Source: CAYFFV01 sp964342695
Lineage (GTDB): Bacteria; Acidobacteriota; Vicinamibacteria; Vicinamibacterales; UBA8438
Reading direction: 5' to 3'
Length of the DNA stretch: 64,000 nt
Assembly: GCA_964342695.1 (NCBI GenBank)
Contig: CAYFFV010000002.1
Span: forward strand, 1 to 64,000
Of the stretch, positions 36,964 to 46,176 are shown in pieces. Made by a program: the position numbers and the translations under genes. Below the pieces are notes generated by a model that worked only from the letters and a program-made list of their open reading frames with translations, did not search any database and had not been told where the DNA came from. How positions within the stretch are numbered: the stretch's first letter is position 1; every line of letters starts with the position of its first letter.

Positions 36964-38619
36964 ATGCGTATCGCAGCCATAGATATCGGATCAAATTCAA
37001 TCCATATGATAATTGTCCAGGTCCGCTCAAATCAGTCTTTTGAAGTCATTGATCGAGAAAAAGAAATGGTCCGACTTGGTTCTCGAGAATTCAGCCGACG
37101 GAAACTCACTGACACAGCAGTAACCTCTGCACTCGGTGTATTAGGAAAATTCAAGCAATTAGCCAAATCTCATAACGTTGACGAAATAATTGCTTCGGCA
37201 ACAAGCGCTGTCCGTGAAGCTGAGAATGGCCGAAAATTTATTTCAGCAATTGAGAAAAATACAGGTATCCAAGCACGCGTCATTTCTGGAAGTGAAGAGG
37301 CTCGTTTGATTCATCGAGCAGCTATTTATGGGGTTGATATCACGGATCAGACTGCTATCGTTCTCGACATCGGCGGTGGAAGTGTCGAAATCAGCCTAGG
37401 AACCAGCGCTGATCTTAAGTTCGCTCAAAGTTCAAAGATTGGAGTTATTAGATTAACTGAACAATTTGTACATAGTGATCCTATTTCTGAGCGTGACATC
37501 AGAAGAATGGTTAAATACGTAAACGATCAAATTGGTGAAACAATCGAGCAGGCAAACCGAATCGGATACGACCGTCTGATTGGCACATCAGGAACAATCC
37601 TTAGTCTCGGAGCACTTACTCTTGGCAAGAATCTTGCCATCGGCCCTGAAGACCTCAGGAACCGGCGAATAGACGTAAAACAAATTCGTGAACTTAGACG
37701 CACACTAACAAAGTTGACTTTAGCAGAACGTCTCCAAATTCCCGGCTTGGATCCTAGACGAGCAGACTTGGCCATATCTGGAATAATTTTGCTGGATACA
37801 ATCCTCAAAAAAATAAAAGCCACCGAAATAACACTTTGCGACTTCGCCTTACGTGAAGGTTTGGCGCTTGACTACATTCAGAAAAACAAGACTCGCATCG
37901 CAATAATTGAAAAACATCCCAACATACGACTGCGCAGTGCCGTTGAACTTGCAGAACGTTGCAACTACTGGAGGGAACACTCCGAACAAGTAGCGACACT
38001 GGCATTATCGATTTTTGATCAAACCCGGATTAGTCATGGATTAGCTGAAAAAGAAAGAGAACTTCTTTACGTTGCGGCACTGTTGCACGATATTGGAGTG
38101 CATATCAGCTACGGAAAACATCATAAGCACTCTTACTATTTGATCAAACACGGAGACCTTAGAGGTTTTGAACCTATAGAAATAGAAATAATGGCACTTA
38201 CTGCTCGATACCATCGTCGAGGAAAACCTAATAATTCACATTCAGAATTTAATCGCCTTTCGTCGCCTCTTAAACGTAAAGTTAGAACACTGGGAGCAAT
38301 TTTACGAGTCGCTGAATCACTTGACCGAAGTCATCAACAAAGTATTCAGAAAATTTCAATCACCTGCAGGCCAAAAGATTATTTGTTCCACTTAACCTCT
38401 CATGGCGACACTGAATTAGAGGCATGGGCTGCCCAACGAAATATACGACCCTTACAGGAAATATTTGGACGTAATGTTTGTTTTCAGGTTTCTCGTAAAA
38501 GCACTCAAGACAAAGACCTCTCGAGCCGAGAAAACATGAAAGAACATGGAACAGGCCGAAACCTACGTATGGCAACAACTAATCCACCAAGAATCAATCA
38601 TCGCTTGAATAAAAAATAA
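36964..38619 (+). CDS. Ppx/GppA phosphatase with HD domain
   Basis: 551 residues. Residues 1-300 form the ASKHA-type Ppx/GppA domain (AAIDIGSNSIHMIIVQV, AVREAENGRKFI, IVLDIGGGSVEIS, IGTSGTILSLGA), and about 310-510 form the HD-domain part with VAALLHDIGVHISYGKHHKHSYYLI. The family hydrolyses inorganic polyphosphate or pppGpp. Which substrate is used cannot be told from sequence. The last ~40 residues are polar and probably disordered. A weak GAGTG site precedes the ATG. Confidence 0.9.
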   Translation: MRIAAIDIGSNSIHMIIVQVRSNQSFEVIDREKEMVRLGSREFSRRKLTDTAVTSALGVLGKFKQLAKSHNVDEIIASATSAVREAENGRKFISAIEKNTGIQARVISGSEEARLIHRAAIYGVDITDQTAIVLDIGGGSVEISLGTSADLKFAQSSKIGVIRLTEQFVHSDPISERDIRRMVKYVNDQIGETIEQANRIGYDRLIGTSGTILSLGALTLGKNLAIGPEDLRNRRIDVKQIRELRRTLTKLTLAERLQIPGLDPRRADLAISGIILLDTILKKIKATEITLCDFALREGLALDYIQKNKTRIAIIEKHPNIRLRSAVELAERCNYWREHSEQVATLALSIFDQTRISHGLAEKERELLYVAALLHDIGVHISYGKHHKHSYYLIKHGDLRGFEPIEIEIMALTARYHRRGKPNNSHSEFNRLSSPLKRKVRTLGAILRVAESLDRSHQQSIQKISITCRPKDYLFHLTSHGDTELEAWAAQRNIRPLQEIFGRNVCFQVSRKSTQDKDLSSRENMKEHGTGRNLRMATTNPPRINHRLNKK

Positions 38620-38643
38620 TTCTTTACTCGGATAACTCACTAA

Positions 38644-39525
38644 ATGAATATGCTTAAAATATATCTGCCAATCGGAATAACGTTGCTTTTGTTACTACCA
38701 GGCTTGCGAGCCCAAGAAAACTCACTAATTGCGACTTCTGCAGGAATCGAAAAAGTTGCGGGAGGATTTCAATTCGTCGAGGGTCCAGTGGCTGATCCTG
38801 AAGGAAATCTTTTTTTCGTAGACATTCCCACCGAGCGAATTCTTAAATGGAATCCTGAAAAAGGCGTTTCTACCATACGATCGACAAGCGGCCGAGCAAA
38901 CGGTCTGCGTTTTGATCCTGAAGGAAACTTAGTCGTTTGCGAGATGAAAACTCGTCAAGTTACCTCCACTGACAAAAATGGGGAGTCCAGAGTTTTGGCT
39001 AGTCATTTTGAAGGAAAACGTTTCAACAGTCCAAATGACCTATGGATTGATCCGAATGGGGGAATCTACTTTAGTGATCCCAGGTACGGATCAACGGAAG
39101 ATCAGGAACTTTCGGGACACCATGTGTACTACATTACCCCTGACGAAGCTCAGATTCTACAAGTTACAAATGATTTAGAACGACCAAACGGGATTATTGG
39201 TAGCTTTGAGAATGACAAACTATACGTTGCAGACCACGGAGCCGGACAAACCTATGTATACTCAATAAAAAAAGATGGCACCCTGACTGACAAACAACTA
39301 TTTGCTCCTCAAGGGTCTGACGGCATGACAATGGATGAATTGGGTAATCTTTACTTAACTGGCCAGGACATAACGATTTATACCAAGAACGGAGTAGCCA
39401 TCGAGTCAATTGCAACACCAGAACCACCTGCAAATGTTACTTTTGGTGGCCAAGATGGTATGACTCTATTTATTACAGCGAGGACTTCAGTCTACGCTCT
39501 TAAAATGAACGTAACGGGCCAATAG
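38644..39525 (+). CDS. Secreted SMP-30/gluconolactonase-like protein
   Basis: 293 residues with a signal peptide (about 1-23, ending LRAQ). The beta-propeller core shows FVEGPVADPEGNLFFVDIPTERILKWNP, RANGLRFDPEGNLVVCE, NSPNDLWIDPNGGIYFSDPRYG and ERPNGIIGSFENDKLYVADHG, the metal-site pattern (Glu, Asn, Asn, Asp) of the SMP-30/gluconolaconase (SGL) family. Likely a periplasmic lactonase; substrate unknown. It is 24 nt after the Ppx/GppA gene. Confidence 0.9.
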   Translation: MNMLKIYLPIGITLLLLLPGLRAQENSLIATSAGIEKVAGGFQFVEGPVADPEGNLFFVDIPTERILKWNPEKGVSTIRSTSGRANGLRFDPEGNLVVCEMKTRQVTSTDKNGESRVLASHFEGKRFNSPNDLWIDPNGGIYFSDPRYGSTEDQELSGHHVYYITPDEAQILQVTNDLERPNGIIGSFENDKLYVADHGAGQTYVYSIKKDGTLTDKQLFAPQGSDGMTMDELGNLYLTGQDITIYTKNGVAIESIATPEPPANVTFGGQDGMTLFITARTSVYALKMNVTGQ

Positions 39526-39606
39526 GAAACCAAGAATTAATAGATGCGCCCCTAAATCCTCAAGCACTGATACAATCTAGTGTCAAAAAATTTTAATGGA
39601 AACGCG

Positions 39607-39786
39607 ATGGAAGGTCTCGACGATAAATGTGTTCGGTGCGATCGAATGCTGTGTGAATCGAAGTGGCACCCTTTCTGTTCTGAACGATGCAAGATGCTTG
39701 ACCTTCAGGACTGGATGACCGGACGTTACCGCTTGCCCGGAACGTTCGTGGCGACTATTCCTGAAAATGATGAAACAACCGACTAA
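39607..39786 (+). CDS. yacG: DNA gyrase inhibitor YacG (zinc ribbon)
   Basis: About 59 residues from the ATG at 39607 (MEGLDDKCVRC). A GTG at 39580 would add nine residues not found in the family. Four zinc ligands are visible in CVRC ... FCSERC, followed by the conserved LQDWMTGRYRLPG. E. coli YacG binds GyrB and inhibits gyrase. It lies 29 nt before citrate synthase. Confidence 0.88.
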   Translation: MEGLDDKCVRCDRMLCESKWHPFCSERCKMLDLQDWMTGRYRLPGTFVATIPENDETTD

Positions 39787-39815
39787 AGTAGCAACGAAGG
39801 AAGCAGAGAAAAAGT

Positions 39816-41096
39816 ATGGCTGATACGCTAACAATCACAGACAACCGCACAGGTAAAAGTTACGAATTACCAATTACTGATGGCACTATTCGTGCACTCG
39901 ATTTGCGTCAAATCAAAGTCGACCCTGACGAGTTTGGAATGTTGTCATATGATCCGGCATTTCTGAATACTGCCTCATGTAAAAGTCGTATAACTTTTAT
40001 TGATGGCGACAAAGGTATCCTCCGCTATCGGGGCTACCCCATAGAACAACTCGCCGAACACAGTTCTTTCGTTGAAACATCTTACCTGCTTTTAAAAGGT
40101 GAACTTCCAACTCCCAGCGAACTTGAATCGTGGGAGAACGAATTAAGTCAACATGCCATGCTCCATGAAAACATTAAAAGGTTCATGGATGGATTTCGCT
40201 ACGATGCACATCCGATGGGAATTTTAATTAGCACCGTGGGTGCGCTGTCCACATTTTATTCCGATTCTAAAAGGATCTTTGAAGAAGACACGCGGCAAAC
40301 TCAGATAGCACGGTTAATCGCGAAAGTTCCCACTATCGCTGCATATGCGTACAGGCACAGTATCGGGCAACCCTATATCTACCCGGACAGCCAACTCGGA
40401 TTTTCAGGGAATTTCCTCAGCATGTTACTGAAACGCGTCGAAAGACCATACAAAGCAAATCCAGTCCTTGAACGGGCACTCGATGTTTTATTTATCCTTC
40501 ATGCTGATCACGAACAAAATTGCAGCACCAGTGCAATGCGAAGTATCGGCAGTTCCCAAGCTGACCCGTTTGCTTCATTAGCAGGTGCGGCAGCAGCTCT
40601 GTACGGCCCTTTACACGGGGGAGCAAACGAGGCGGTGCTACGCATGCTGACAGAGATCGGATCAATCGACAAAGTACCTGAGTTCATAAAACAGGTAAAG
40701 AACGGTGAAGGACGTCTGATGGGATTTGGTCACCGTGTATATAAAGCCTACGATCCACGTGCAACAGTGATTAAAGATCAAGCTTATCGAGTTTTTGAAG
40801 AGACCGGGAAAAATCCACTTCTCGATATCGCTCTTGAACTTGAGCGTATTGCCCTTGAAGACGATTATTTTGTGAAACGCAGGTTATATCCGAATGTCGA
40901 CTTCTATTCTGGATTAATTTACGAAGCCATGGGATTTAAACCCGATATGTTCCCAGTGTTGTTTGCAATCGGAAGAACACCGGGGTGGGTTGCCCAATGG
41001 CTAGAAATGATCTGCGACAAAGAACAGAAAATAGCAAGACCTCGTCAAATTTATCTGGGTTCCAGTGAACGCAACTACCCTGTCAATACAAAATGA
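39816..41096 (+). CDS. gltA: Citrate synthase
   Basis: Condenses oxaloacetate and acetyl-CoA, entry to the TCA cycle. The 426 residues are the hexameric type II (Gram-negative GltA) length. Active-site regions: LHADHEQNCSTSAMRSIGSS (His), LYGPLHGGANEAVLRML (His) and GFGHRVYKAYDPRA, with a later Asp in the VDFYSG motif. AAGGAAG lies upstream of the ATG. Likely co-transcribed with yacG. Confidence 0.97.
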   Translation: MADTLTITDNRTGKSYELPITDGTIRALDLRQIKVDPDEFGMLSYDPAFLNTASCKSRITFIDGDKGILRYRGYPIEQLAEHSSFVETSYLLLKGELPTPSELESWENELSQHAMLHENIKRFMDGFRYDAHPMGILISTVGALSTFYSDSKRIFEEDTRQTQIARLIAKVPTIAAYAYRHSIGQPYIYPDSQLGFSGNFLSMLLKRVERPYKANPVLERALDVLFILHADHEQNCSTSAMRSIGSSQADPFASLAGAAAALYGPLHGGANEAVLRMLTEIGSIDKVPEFIKQVKNGEGRLMGFGHRVYKAYDPRATVIKDQAYRVFEETGKNPLLDIALELERIALEDDYFVKRRLYPNVDFYSGLIYEAMGFKPDMFPVLFAIGRTPGWVAQWLEMICDKEQKIARPRQIYLGSSERNYPVNTK

Positions 41097-41159
41097 CAGT
41101 CGATTATTGAACTCTTTGTTAAAATCGACAGCAGTGCAGGGTGCTCAGAAAAATCAAGC

Positions 41160-41429
41160 TTAAAGTTTTAGGCGAAAAGAAAGCAGTACACCTGCGCCAA
41201 CTAAGATAAGCCAAACCGCAGGCTGTACTACTTCTCCACTTAGTGACAAACCGACGAACAAACCAATTGCTAACAATAAGAACAGAACTAGAATCAGTGA
41301 CGTTTGAAACGTTTTACTGGAACGACCATGTTTAACATTCTCTATATTTATTTCACTCGTACTGGTCCCACAACGAAAACAAACAATCGCCTGATTTGCA
41401 ATCTCTGTTTGGCAACTCTTGCAGTACAT
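41160..41429 (-). CDS. Small zinc-ribbon membrane protein
   Basis: 89 residues. The N-terminus MYCKSCQTEIANQAIVCFRCG is a CxxC...CxxC zinc ribbon; residues about 43-88 form two hydrophobic helices (LILVLFLLLAIGLFVGLSL and a second reaching the C-terminus). Architecture like many uncharacterised zinc_ribbon_2 proteins. Function unknown. It converges with gltA. Confidence 0.75.
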   Translation of the reverse strand: MYCKSCQTEIANQAIVCFRCGTSTSEINIENVKHGRSSKTFQTSLILVLFLLLAIGLFVGLSLSGEVVQPAVWLILVGAGVLLSFRLKL

Positions 41430-41505
41430 GGAATATAAGAAATTTACTTTAATTAGGTTGATTTCAAAACAACAGTCCTAACGCCAGGCGCAACCTAAAA
41501 CGCTT

Positions 41506-44118
41506 TCAGGACTCTTCTTCAATAATTCTTAATAAGATTTCTTGGGCAGGTTCATAAGTCGGAGCCAACTCTAAAGCCCCCAATATAGCCTTTTTCGCTT
41601 CACTGAACTGCCCTGACATTAAATAACTTCTCGCTAGATCACTGTAGAGAGCGACTCTATCAATCGGAGAAGCAGCCAATGCGACCTTAAATTCTAAGAT
41701 GGCTTTGTCACTGTTCCCGTCTGCCATTGCGATCCGCCCAAGCCCGATATGTGGCAACGGATCAAATGGATCAATACCAATAATTCGATCAAACGACAAT
41801 CGTAAACGTTCCTGATCGCCCGATTCTTCTGCCAAGGTGCCCAGTTGTCGTGCAGCTTCTAACGAAGTTTGATCGTACTCAAGAAGAGCCTCAAGCTCAC
41901 GCATGGCTCGCTCGTTATTTCCTTGACTCTGAGCTATATCGGCAATTACGCCTCGTGGACTTTCAATGCCTGTTGCCATCGGAGCTAACATAGAAGCATG
42001 CTCCAGCGCAGAAATAGCAGCCTCGTGATTTCCCGCTCCATAAAGTGCTTTTCCAAACGCGAATTGAACTTCGAATCGATCAGGATATTTTTCGGCAAGA
42101 GTGCTCAACACTTCAACACGTTGCCCAAGGTCAAGACCAGCGCTCATCTCTTCAATATTTTCCTCAATGGGAAGCAGTGCATTTCTCAAAACACCGAAAC
42201 GCTCATTAATCGCCTTATCAAAACTAACCTGCAAACTATCAAAGTCGAGTCCGACACTTATAAGAGCTTCTTCAGTTTCAAAACCACTCGCATAAGATCT
42301 AACCAGATCGTGAAGCACCGGCTCACCGTAAAATCCAACGATATGCTCGACCAAGACAGATGCCTGGAAATAAGAAAGCGAAATAGTTTCTGGTTTTGAA
42401 AAACCACTATTCAGATCTCGAAGGGATAACACTTCACCACGATTTAGTGCTTGGGCGAAACTAATTTCCTGATCACGCCCCCAAGCAGCCTTTTCCCTCT
42501 GCTCTTCGTAAACGGATATCCCTTCGGTAAGCCAACGAGGAACACGTTGATTGGACATTTGGAGCGTAATTACATGTGCTATTTCATGCCAAAGAGTAGC
42601 TCGCCAATTAAAATCACCGGGGGGACGCGCTCGAGGCGAGTCAAGCGTTACAACACGCCCAAAACATGCACCGAGGGCACCAATCATACCAGGTAAACCA
42701 AGATTTCTTACAGCAAAATCATCATGTCGGGGAAAGACTTCTATTAAAATGGGTCCCTCAACTTCAACGTTATATCTCTGAGACAACCTGTCGAGGGCCT
42801 CTTGAGCGAGGGTAAGTACGTAATCTTTCAGTATTGGAGCCTCGCTAGGATGCAACCTAACAATAAGTTGCCCACGCTCAAAAGTCTCAAATTCATCGAG
42901 AGTGTCCATTAACTCCAAAAGGTTGAAGGTGATAACGTCAAACGGATCTTCCCTAAATGATTCTTCCAAAGCGACCCGCGCAGCCGGCTCGTCTCCAGTC
43001 CGCAGTAAATGCATACCAAGCTCTGCATGAGCCCTGCTGTTACCGGGCTGTAGATTTACCGCCTGTCGAGTCAGTGCCACAGCCTCATCAAACCGATATG
43101 CTCGTGCCACGTGTAATCCTGCAATACGAAAAATCTCTCCGTACAGCGGATTAACATCTAATGCGCTCGACACAGCAGTTTTAAAATCATCTTCGCGGTC
43201 TTCAAGATACGCCATGGCCGCAACCAAGGCCTTAGCCTCAAGACTTAAAGGATTGACATTAAGAGCGTGCTCAATAGATGTACGAGCTAAATCAATATTT
43301 CTATCCCCCAGTTCTAGTTCCGCAACAAACAAATGCGCTTCGACTCTATTTGGATCTATTTCAAGAGCTCTATCAACTGACATTCGTGCCAAAGGTGGAT
43401 TTTCATCGACAAGCACTCGAGCCATCCCGATATGCGCCGGAACCCACTCATCATCAAGTTCCAAAGCATCGGCAAAAGACTGTAGCGCATCCGCCCTATT
43501 ATATTTTTCTAGAAACAATTCTCCCCAAGCCGTATGAATAGCGGGATCATCTGGAGCACTCATTGCAGCGGAGCGAAAGAGCCGATTTGCCTGACGAAAG
43601 TTACCTAAGACCCCAGCACTTATCGCACCACGATACTGATCGAGTGGAGTTTCAGCTCTAAGTCCATCATCAAGAACCGTATTTAAGTAATTACGAGCCT
43701 CCGTATCTTGCCCTAAATACGTCAGCAGGACACCTAGCTCGAGTTTTACCGCGCCGTTGGAAAGGTTGGAAGAGACGCTCCGTAGTAGCTGTTCCGCGTC
43801 TTTATAAGCACCACGACGTACTAACATACGTGCACGAACCGCGACTACATCAGGATCCGCTTCTTCATAGCCTGTGAGAAGTTCGTTTAACTCATCTAAT
43901 TTCCCGTGTGCAAATGCGGCCGCTGTCTCTCGGTAAAAACTTCGGTCCTGCGCTTTGTTAACTCCAACGAAGGGACCCAATAGAATAGCAACTACACACC
44001 AGGTAAAAATTTTATTAAAGATAATAAAATGGGCACTAGAACCTGATAGCTCATCTTGGATGCAAACCATGCTAGGCATTTTACTGATTATAGACGACCA
44101 TACAGATAGTTCAGGCAA
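41506..44118 (-). CDS. TPR-rich exported protein with a gluzincin (peptidase MA-like) domain
   Basis: 870 residues. A hydrophobic segment near residues 30-55 (CVVAILLGPFVGV) suggests export; the best start may be one of the inner ATGs. Many TPR units fill about 60-430 and 680-865 (for example DPAIHTAWGELFLEKYNRADALQSF). Between them, about 465-620, lies a metalloprotease-like domain with LWHEIAHVITLQ (HExxH-type zinc motif) and RWLTEGISVYEE (third ligand Glu). Proteins of this plan are common in Acidobacteria. It may be an active peptidase at the cell surface; substrate unknown. Confidence 0.82.
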   Translation of the reverse strand: MPELSVWSSIISKMPSMVCIQDELSGSSAHFIIFNKIFTWCVVAILLGPFVGVNKAQDRSFYRETAAAFAHGKLDELNELLTGYEEADPDVVAVRARMLVRRGAYKDAEQLLRSVSSNLSNGAVKLELGVLLTYLGQDTEARNYLNTVLDDGLRAETPLDQYRGAISAGVLGNFRQANRLFRSAAMSAPDDPAIHTAWGELFLEKYNRADALQSFADALELDDEWVPAHIGMARVLVDENPPLARMSVDRALEIDPNRVEAHLFVAELELGDRNIDLARTSIEHALNVNPLSLEAKALVAAMAYLEDREDDFKTAVSSALDVNPLYGEIFRIAGLHVARAYRFDEAVALTRQAVNLQPGNSRAHAELGMHLLRTGDEPAARVALEESFREDPFDVITFNLLELMDTLDEFETFERGQLIVRLHPSEAPILKDYVLTLAQEALDRLSQRYNVEVEGPILIEVFPRHDDFAVRNLGLPGMIGALGACFGRVVTLDSPRARPPGDFNWRATLWHEIAHVITLQMSNQRVPRWLTEGISVYEEQREKAAWGRDQEISFAQALNRGEVLSLRDLNSGFSKPETISLSYFQASVLVEHIVGFYGEPVLHDLVRSYASGFETEEALISVGLDFDSLQVSFDKAINERFGVLRNALLPIEENIEEMSAGLDLGQRVEVLSTLAEKYPDRFEVQFAFGKALYGAGNHEAAISALEHASMLAPMATGIESPRGVIADIAQSQGNNERAMRELEALLEYDQTSLEAARQLGTLAEESGDQERLRLSFDRIIGIDPFDPLPHIGLGRIAMADGNSDKAILEFKVALAASPIDRVALYSDLARSYLMSGQFSEAKKAILGALELAPTYEPAQEILLRIIEEES

Positions 44119-44187
44119 TCCATAAAAACAAACTAATCCAGTCTTAGCACCTAAAATAAACTATACGGGCAAGAACTAGGGGCAAGC

Positions 44188-44454
44188 TCAGAAAAAAGCC
44201 AAACTTTGATGCGATGGAATTTCAAAGCGCTTCCGGCATTTCTGACAGACCAACATGTCGTCAACACGAACCAAGTAATTCTTTAGTTTTGAAAAAAGAG
44301 CTCGATCTCTTTCGCTTGCACCAGCAGGAATCCTGACCTTTCTAGTCCGCCTTATCCACTTCACGTTGTACTCGCCTCGAAAATGACATCGCGAACACGA
44401 GTAAAGAGCGGACTTCAGCTCTGTTTTTTCATCAAAAAATTCTCGCTCATGCAT
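44188..44454 (-). CDS. Small zinc-ribbon protein of unknown function
   Basis: 88 residues. Two CxxC pairs (YSCSRCHF and LVCQKCRKRFEIP), about 50 residues apart and separated by a basic, charged stretch, point to a zinc-binding fold. No membrane segment. It follows the methyltransferase gene by 6 nt and is probably co-transcribed. I do not recognise the family. Confidence 0.6.
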   Translation of the reverse strand: MHEREFFDEKTELKSALYSCSRCHFRGEYNVKWIRRTRKVRIPAGASERDRALFSKLKNYLVRVDDMLVCQKCRKRFEIPSHQSLAFF

Positions 44455-44460
44455 TGAAAC

Positions 44461-45168
44461 TTATACCGAAGCATCCTTCCTAATTGTAATGAGAGACCAC
44501 ATCTTTGGAATATTGACTTTCTCAACAGAGATAGGATTAAGGTCCGCTTGCGACAGAAAACCGGAAAGATCAAGATCGGCCCGAAAACCAATATGAACCG
44601 TAAGCGGCGACAGCACCTTTTCTGCCTTGGAAAGCACTGGATGTTCACTTCTAAAATGATTGAGAACTACAATATGACCACCCACCCGGCACACGCGATA
44701 CATTTCACGAGCAACCTTGATTGGATCCGTTACAACACTAATCACATAAGGAGCATAAACAAGGTCGAACGACTCATCGTCAAACTCAAGAGCAGCCGCA
44801 TCCATTTTGATCAGTTCAACATTCTTTACCTGGTTGGCCGAAATTCTTTTACTTGCCTTCCGAAGCATCGCAGCAGAAAAATCAATACCTTTTACTGAAC
44901 AATCTTTAGGATAAAGAGCCGCATTGATACCCGTTCCAATTCCAACTTCAAGAATTTCATCGCCACTCTGAATTGGCAATTTTTGTATAGCCTCTAACCT
45001 ACCTGCGTGAAGAGTCGGACCAAAAAAGAGGTCATACCATGAGGAGATCCGGTGATATACATCCGACACGAAATCATTCTCAACTGTTGTCACAGACAAC
45101 GCCTGCCCCGTTGACTCAGACGGCCGGAATCCATCGTCAATTCTTTGGGGTTCAGATTCTTTCAACAA
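44461..45168 (-). CDS. Class I SAM-dependent methyltransferase (PmtA/UbiE-like)
   Basis: 235 residues. The SAM site is seen in EILEVGIGTGINAALYP, then VKGIDFSAAMLRKA, AALEFDDESFDLVYAPYVISVVTDP and GGHIVVLNHFRSE. The N-terminal ISSWYDLFFGPTLHAGRLEAI resembles bacterial phosphatidylethanolamine N-methyltransferases, so lipid or quinone methylation is possible. Start lies 36 nt after the homocysteine methyltransferase gene. Confidence 0.82.
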   Translation of the reverse strand: MLKESEPQRIDDGFRPSESTGQALSVTTVENDFVSDVYHRISSWYDLFFGPTLHAGRLEAIQKLPIQSGDEILEVGIGTGINAALYPKDCSVKGIDFSAAMLRKASKRISANQVKNVELIKMDAAALEFDDESFDLVYAPYVISVVTDPIKVAREMYRVCRVGGHIVVLNHFRSEHPVLSKAEKVLSPLTVHIGFRADLDLSGFLSQADLNPISVEKVNIPKMWSLITIRKDASV

Positions 45169-45204
45169 TGATAAAAATCCTTAGTAGTTACGTGACATCC
45201 GTGA

Positions 45205-46095
45205 CTATAGCGTGTCACCGGTTTGACCGCAAGAGACGGCCGACTTGATTTGACTTATATGCACAGGCGTCGTTCCACAACAACCACCAACCAAACGGGC
45301 TCCACAATTAACAAATCTTTTCGAATAGGATGCCAAGTAACTAGGCGAAGATAAATACATCGTCCGCCCCTCCACAAGCCTGGGCATTCCCGCATTCGGC
45401 TGAACCGACAGAGGTTTTTTAGCAACTGATGCTATCCTTTTCGTGATTTCAAGCATCGAAGCCGGACCCGACCCACAATTGAGGCCTATAACGGACACGC
45501 CTTCATCCTGTAATTTCCTAGCACACAATTCAGGAGAAGCACTATCCGTCGTCTCATTCTTTTCGGACATTGTGAATTGAGCCACCACTGGAAGGTCTTG
45601 TACGCTCTTTACTGCTCGTACCGCTATTAAAAGTTCATTCAACGAACAGAAAGTTTCAAGCATAAATAAGTCAACCCCTGCGGCTCCCAGTAACGACGCA
45701 TGCTCACAAAAATAACTTTCTGCTTCTTCCTGAGTTGTTCTCCCATAAGGCTCTATCAAAACGCCTAAAGGACCTATCGCACCAGCCACATAGGCCTTTT
45801 TACCAGCTACTTCCCTAGCCAAACGAACACCCGCATAATTAATTTTCTTGATTTTGTTACTAATGCCAAAAGTTTCGAGTTTTAGAGCATTGCAGCCAAA
45901 AGTATTACTTTCAATCACATCTGCTCCAGCATTTACATAAGAACGATGCACCGAAGCAACAAGCTCTGGCTCAGAGAGATTGAGTTCTTCAAACGCTCGG
46001 TTGAGAAAAACACCTCCGGAATAAAGCATCGTACCCATCGCACCGTCGCAAATCAGAACTCTATGCTTCAGGGCATCCAAAAAAGGAACTGTCAT
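45205..46095 (-). CDS. Homocysteine S-methyltransferase (MetH N-terminal-domain type)
   Basis: 296 residues from ATG 46095 (MTVPFLDALKHRVLICDGAMGTML); a longer start at 46143 is possible. Zinc-binding cysteines are in GLNCGSGP and the VGGCCGTTPVHI pair at the C-terminus. ESNTFGCNALKLETFG is diagnostic. The family transfers a methyl group to homocysteine; this protein lacks the cobalamin and folate domains of MetH, so it uses a separate methyl donor (such as S-methylmethionine or a corrinoid partner) or acts with another protein. Confidence 0.88.
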   Translation of the reverse strand: MTVPFLDALKHRVLICDGAMGTMLYSGGVFLNRAFEELNLSEPELVASVHRSYVNAGADVIESNTFGCNALKLETFGISNKIKKINYAGVRLAREVAGKKAYVAGAIGPLGVLIEPYGRTTQEEAESYFCEHASLLGAAGVDLFMLETFCSLNELLIAVRAVKSVQDLPVVAQFTMSEKNETTDSASPELCARKLQDEGVSVIGLNCGSGPASMLEITKRIASVAKKPLSVQPNAGMPRLVEGRTMYLSSPSYLASYSKRFVNCGARLVGGCCGTTPVHISQIKSAVSCGQTGDTL

Positions 46096-46176
46096 AATAA
46101 ACCCTTTAATCATAACACCTTGTAGGTAATTCAAAATTGACACACTTCACTGTCCGTCAGTATAGTTTGATAATTC

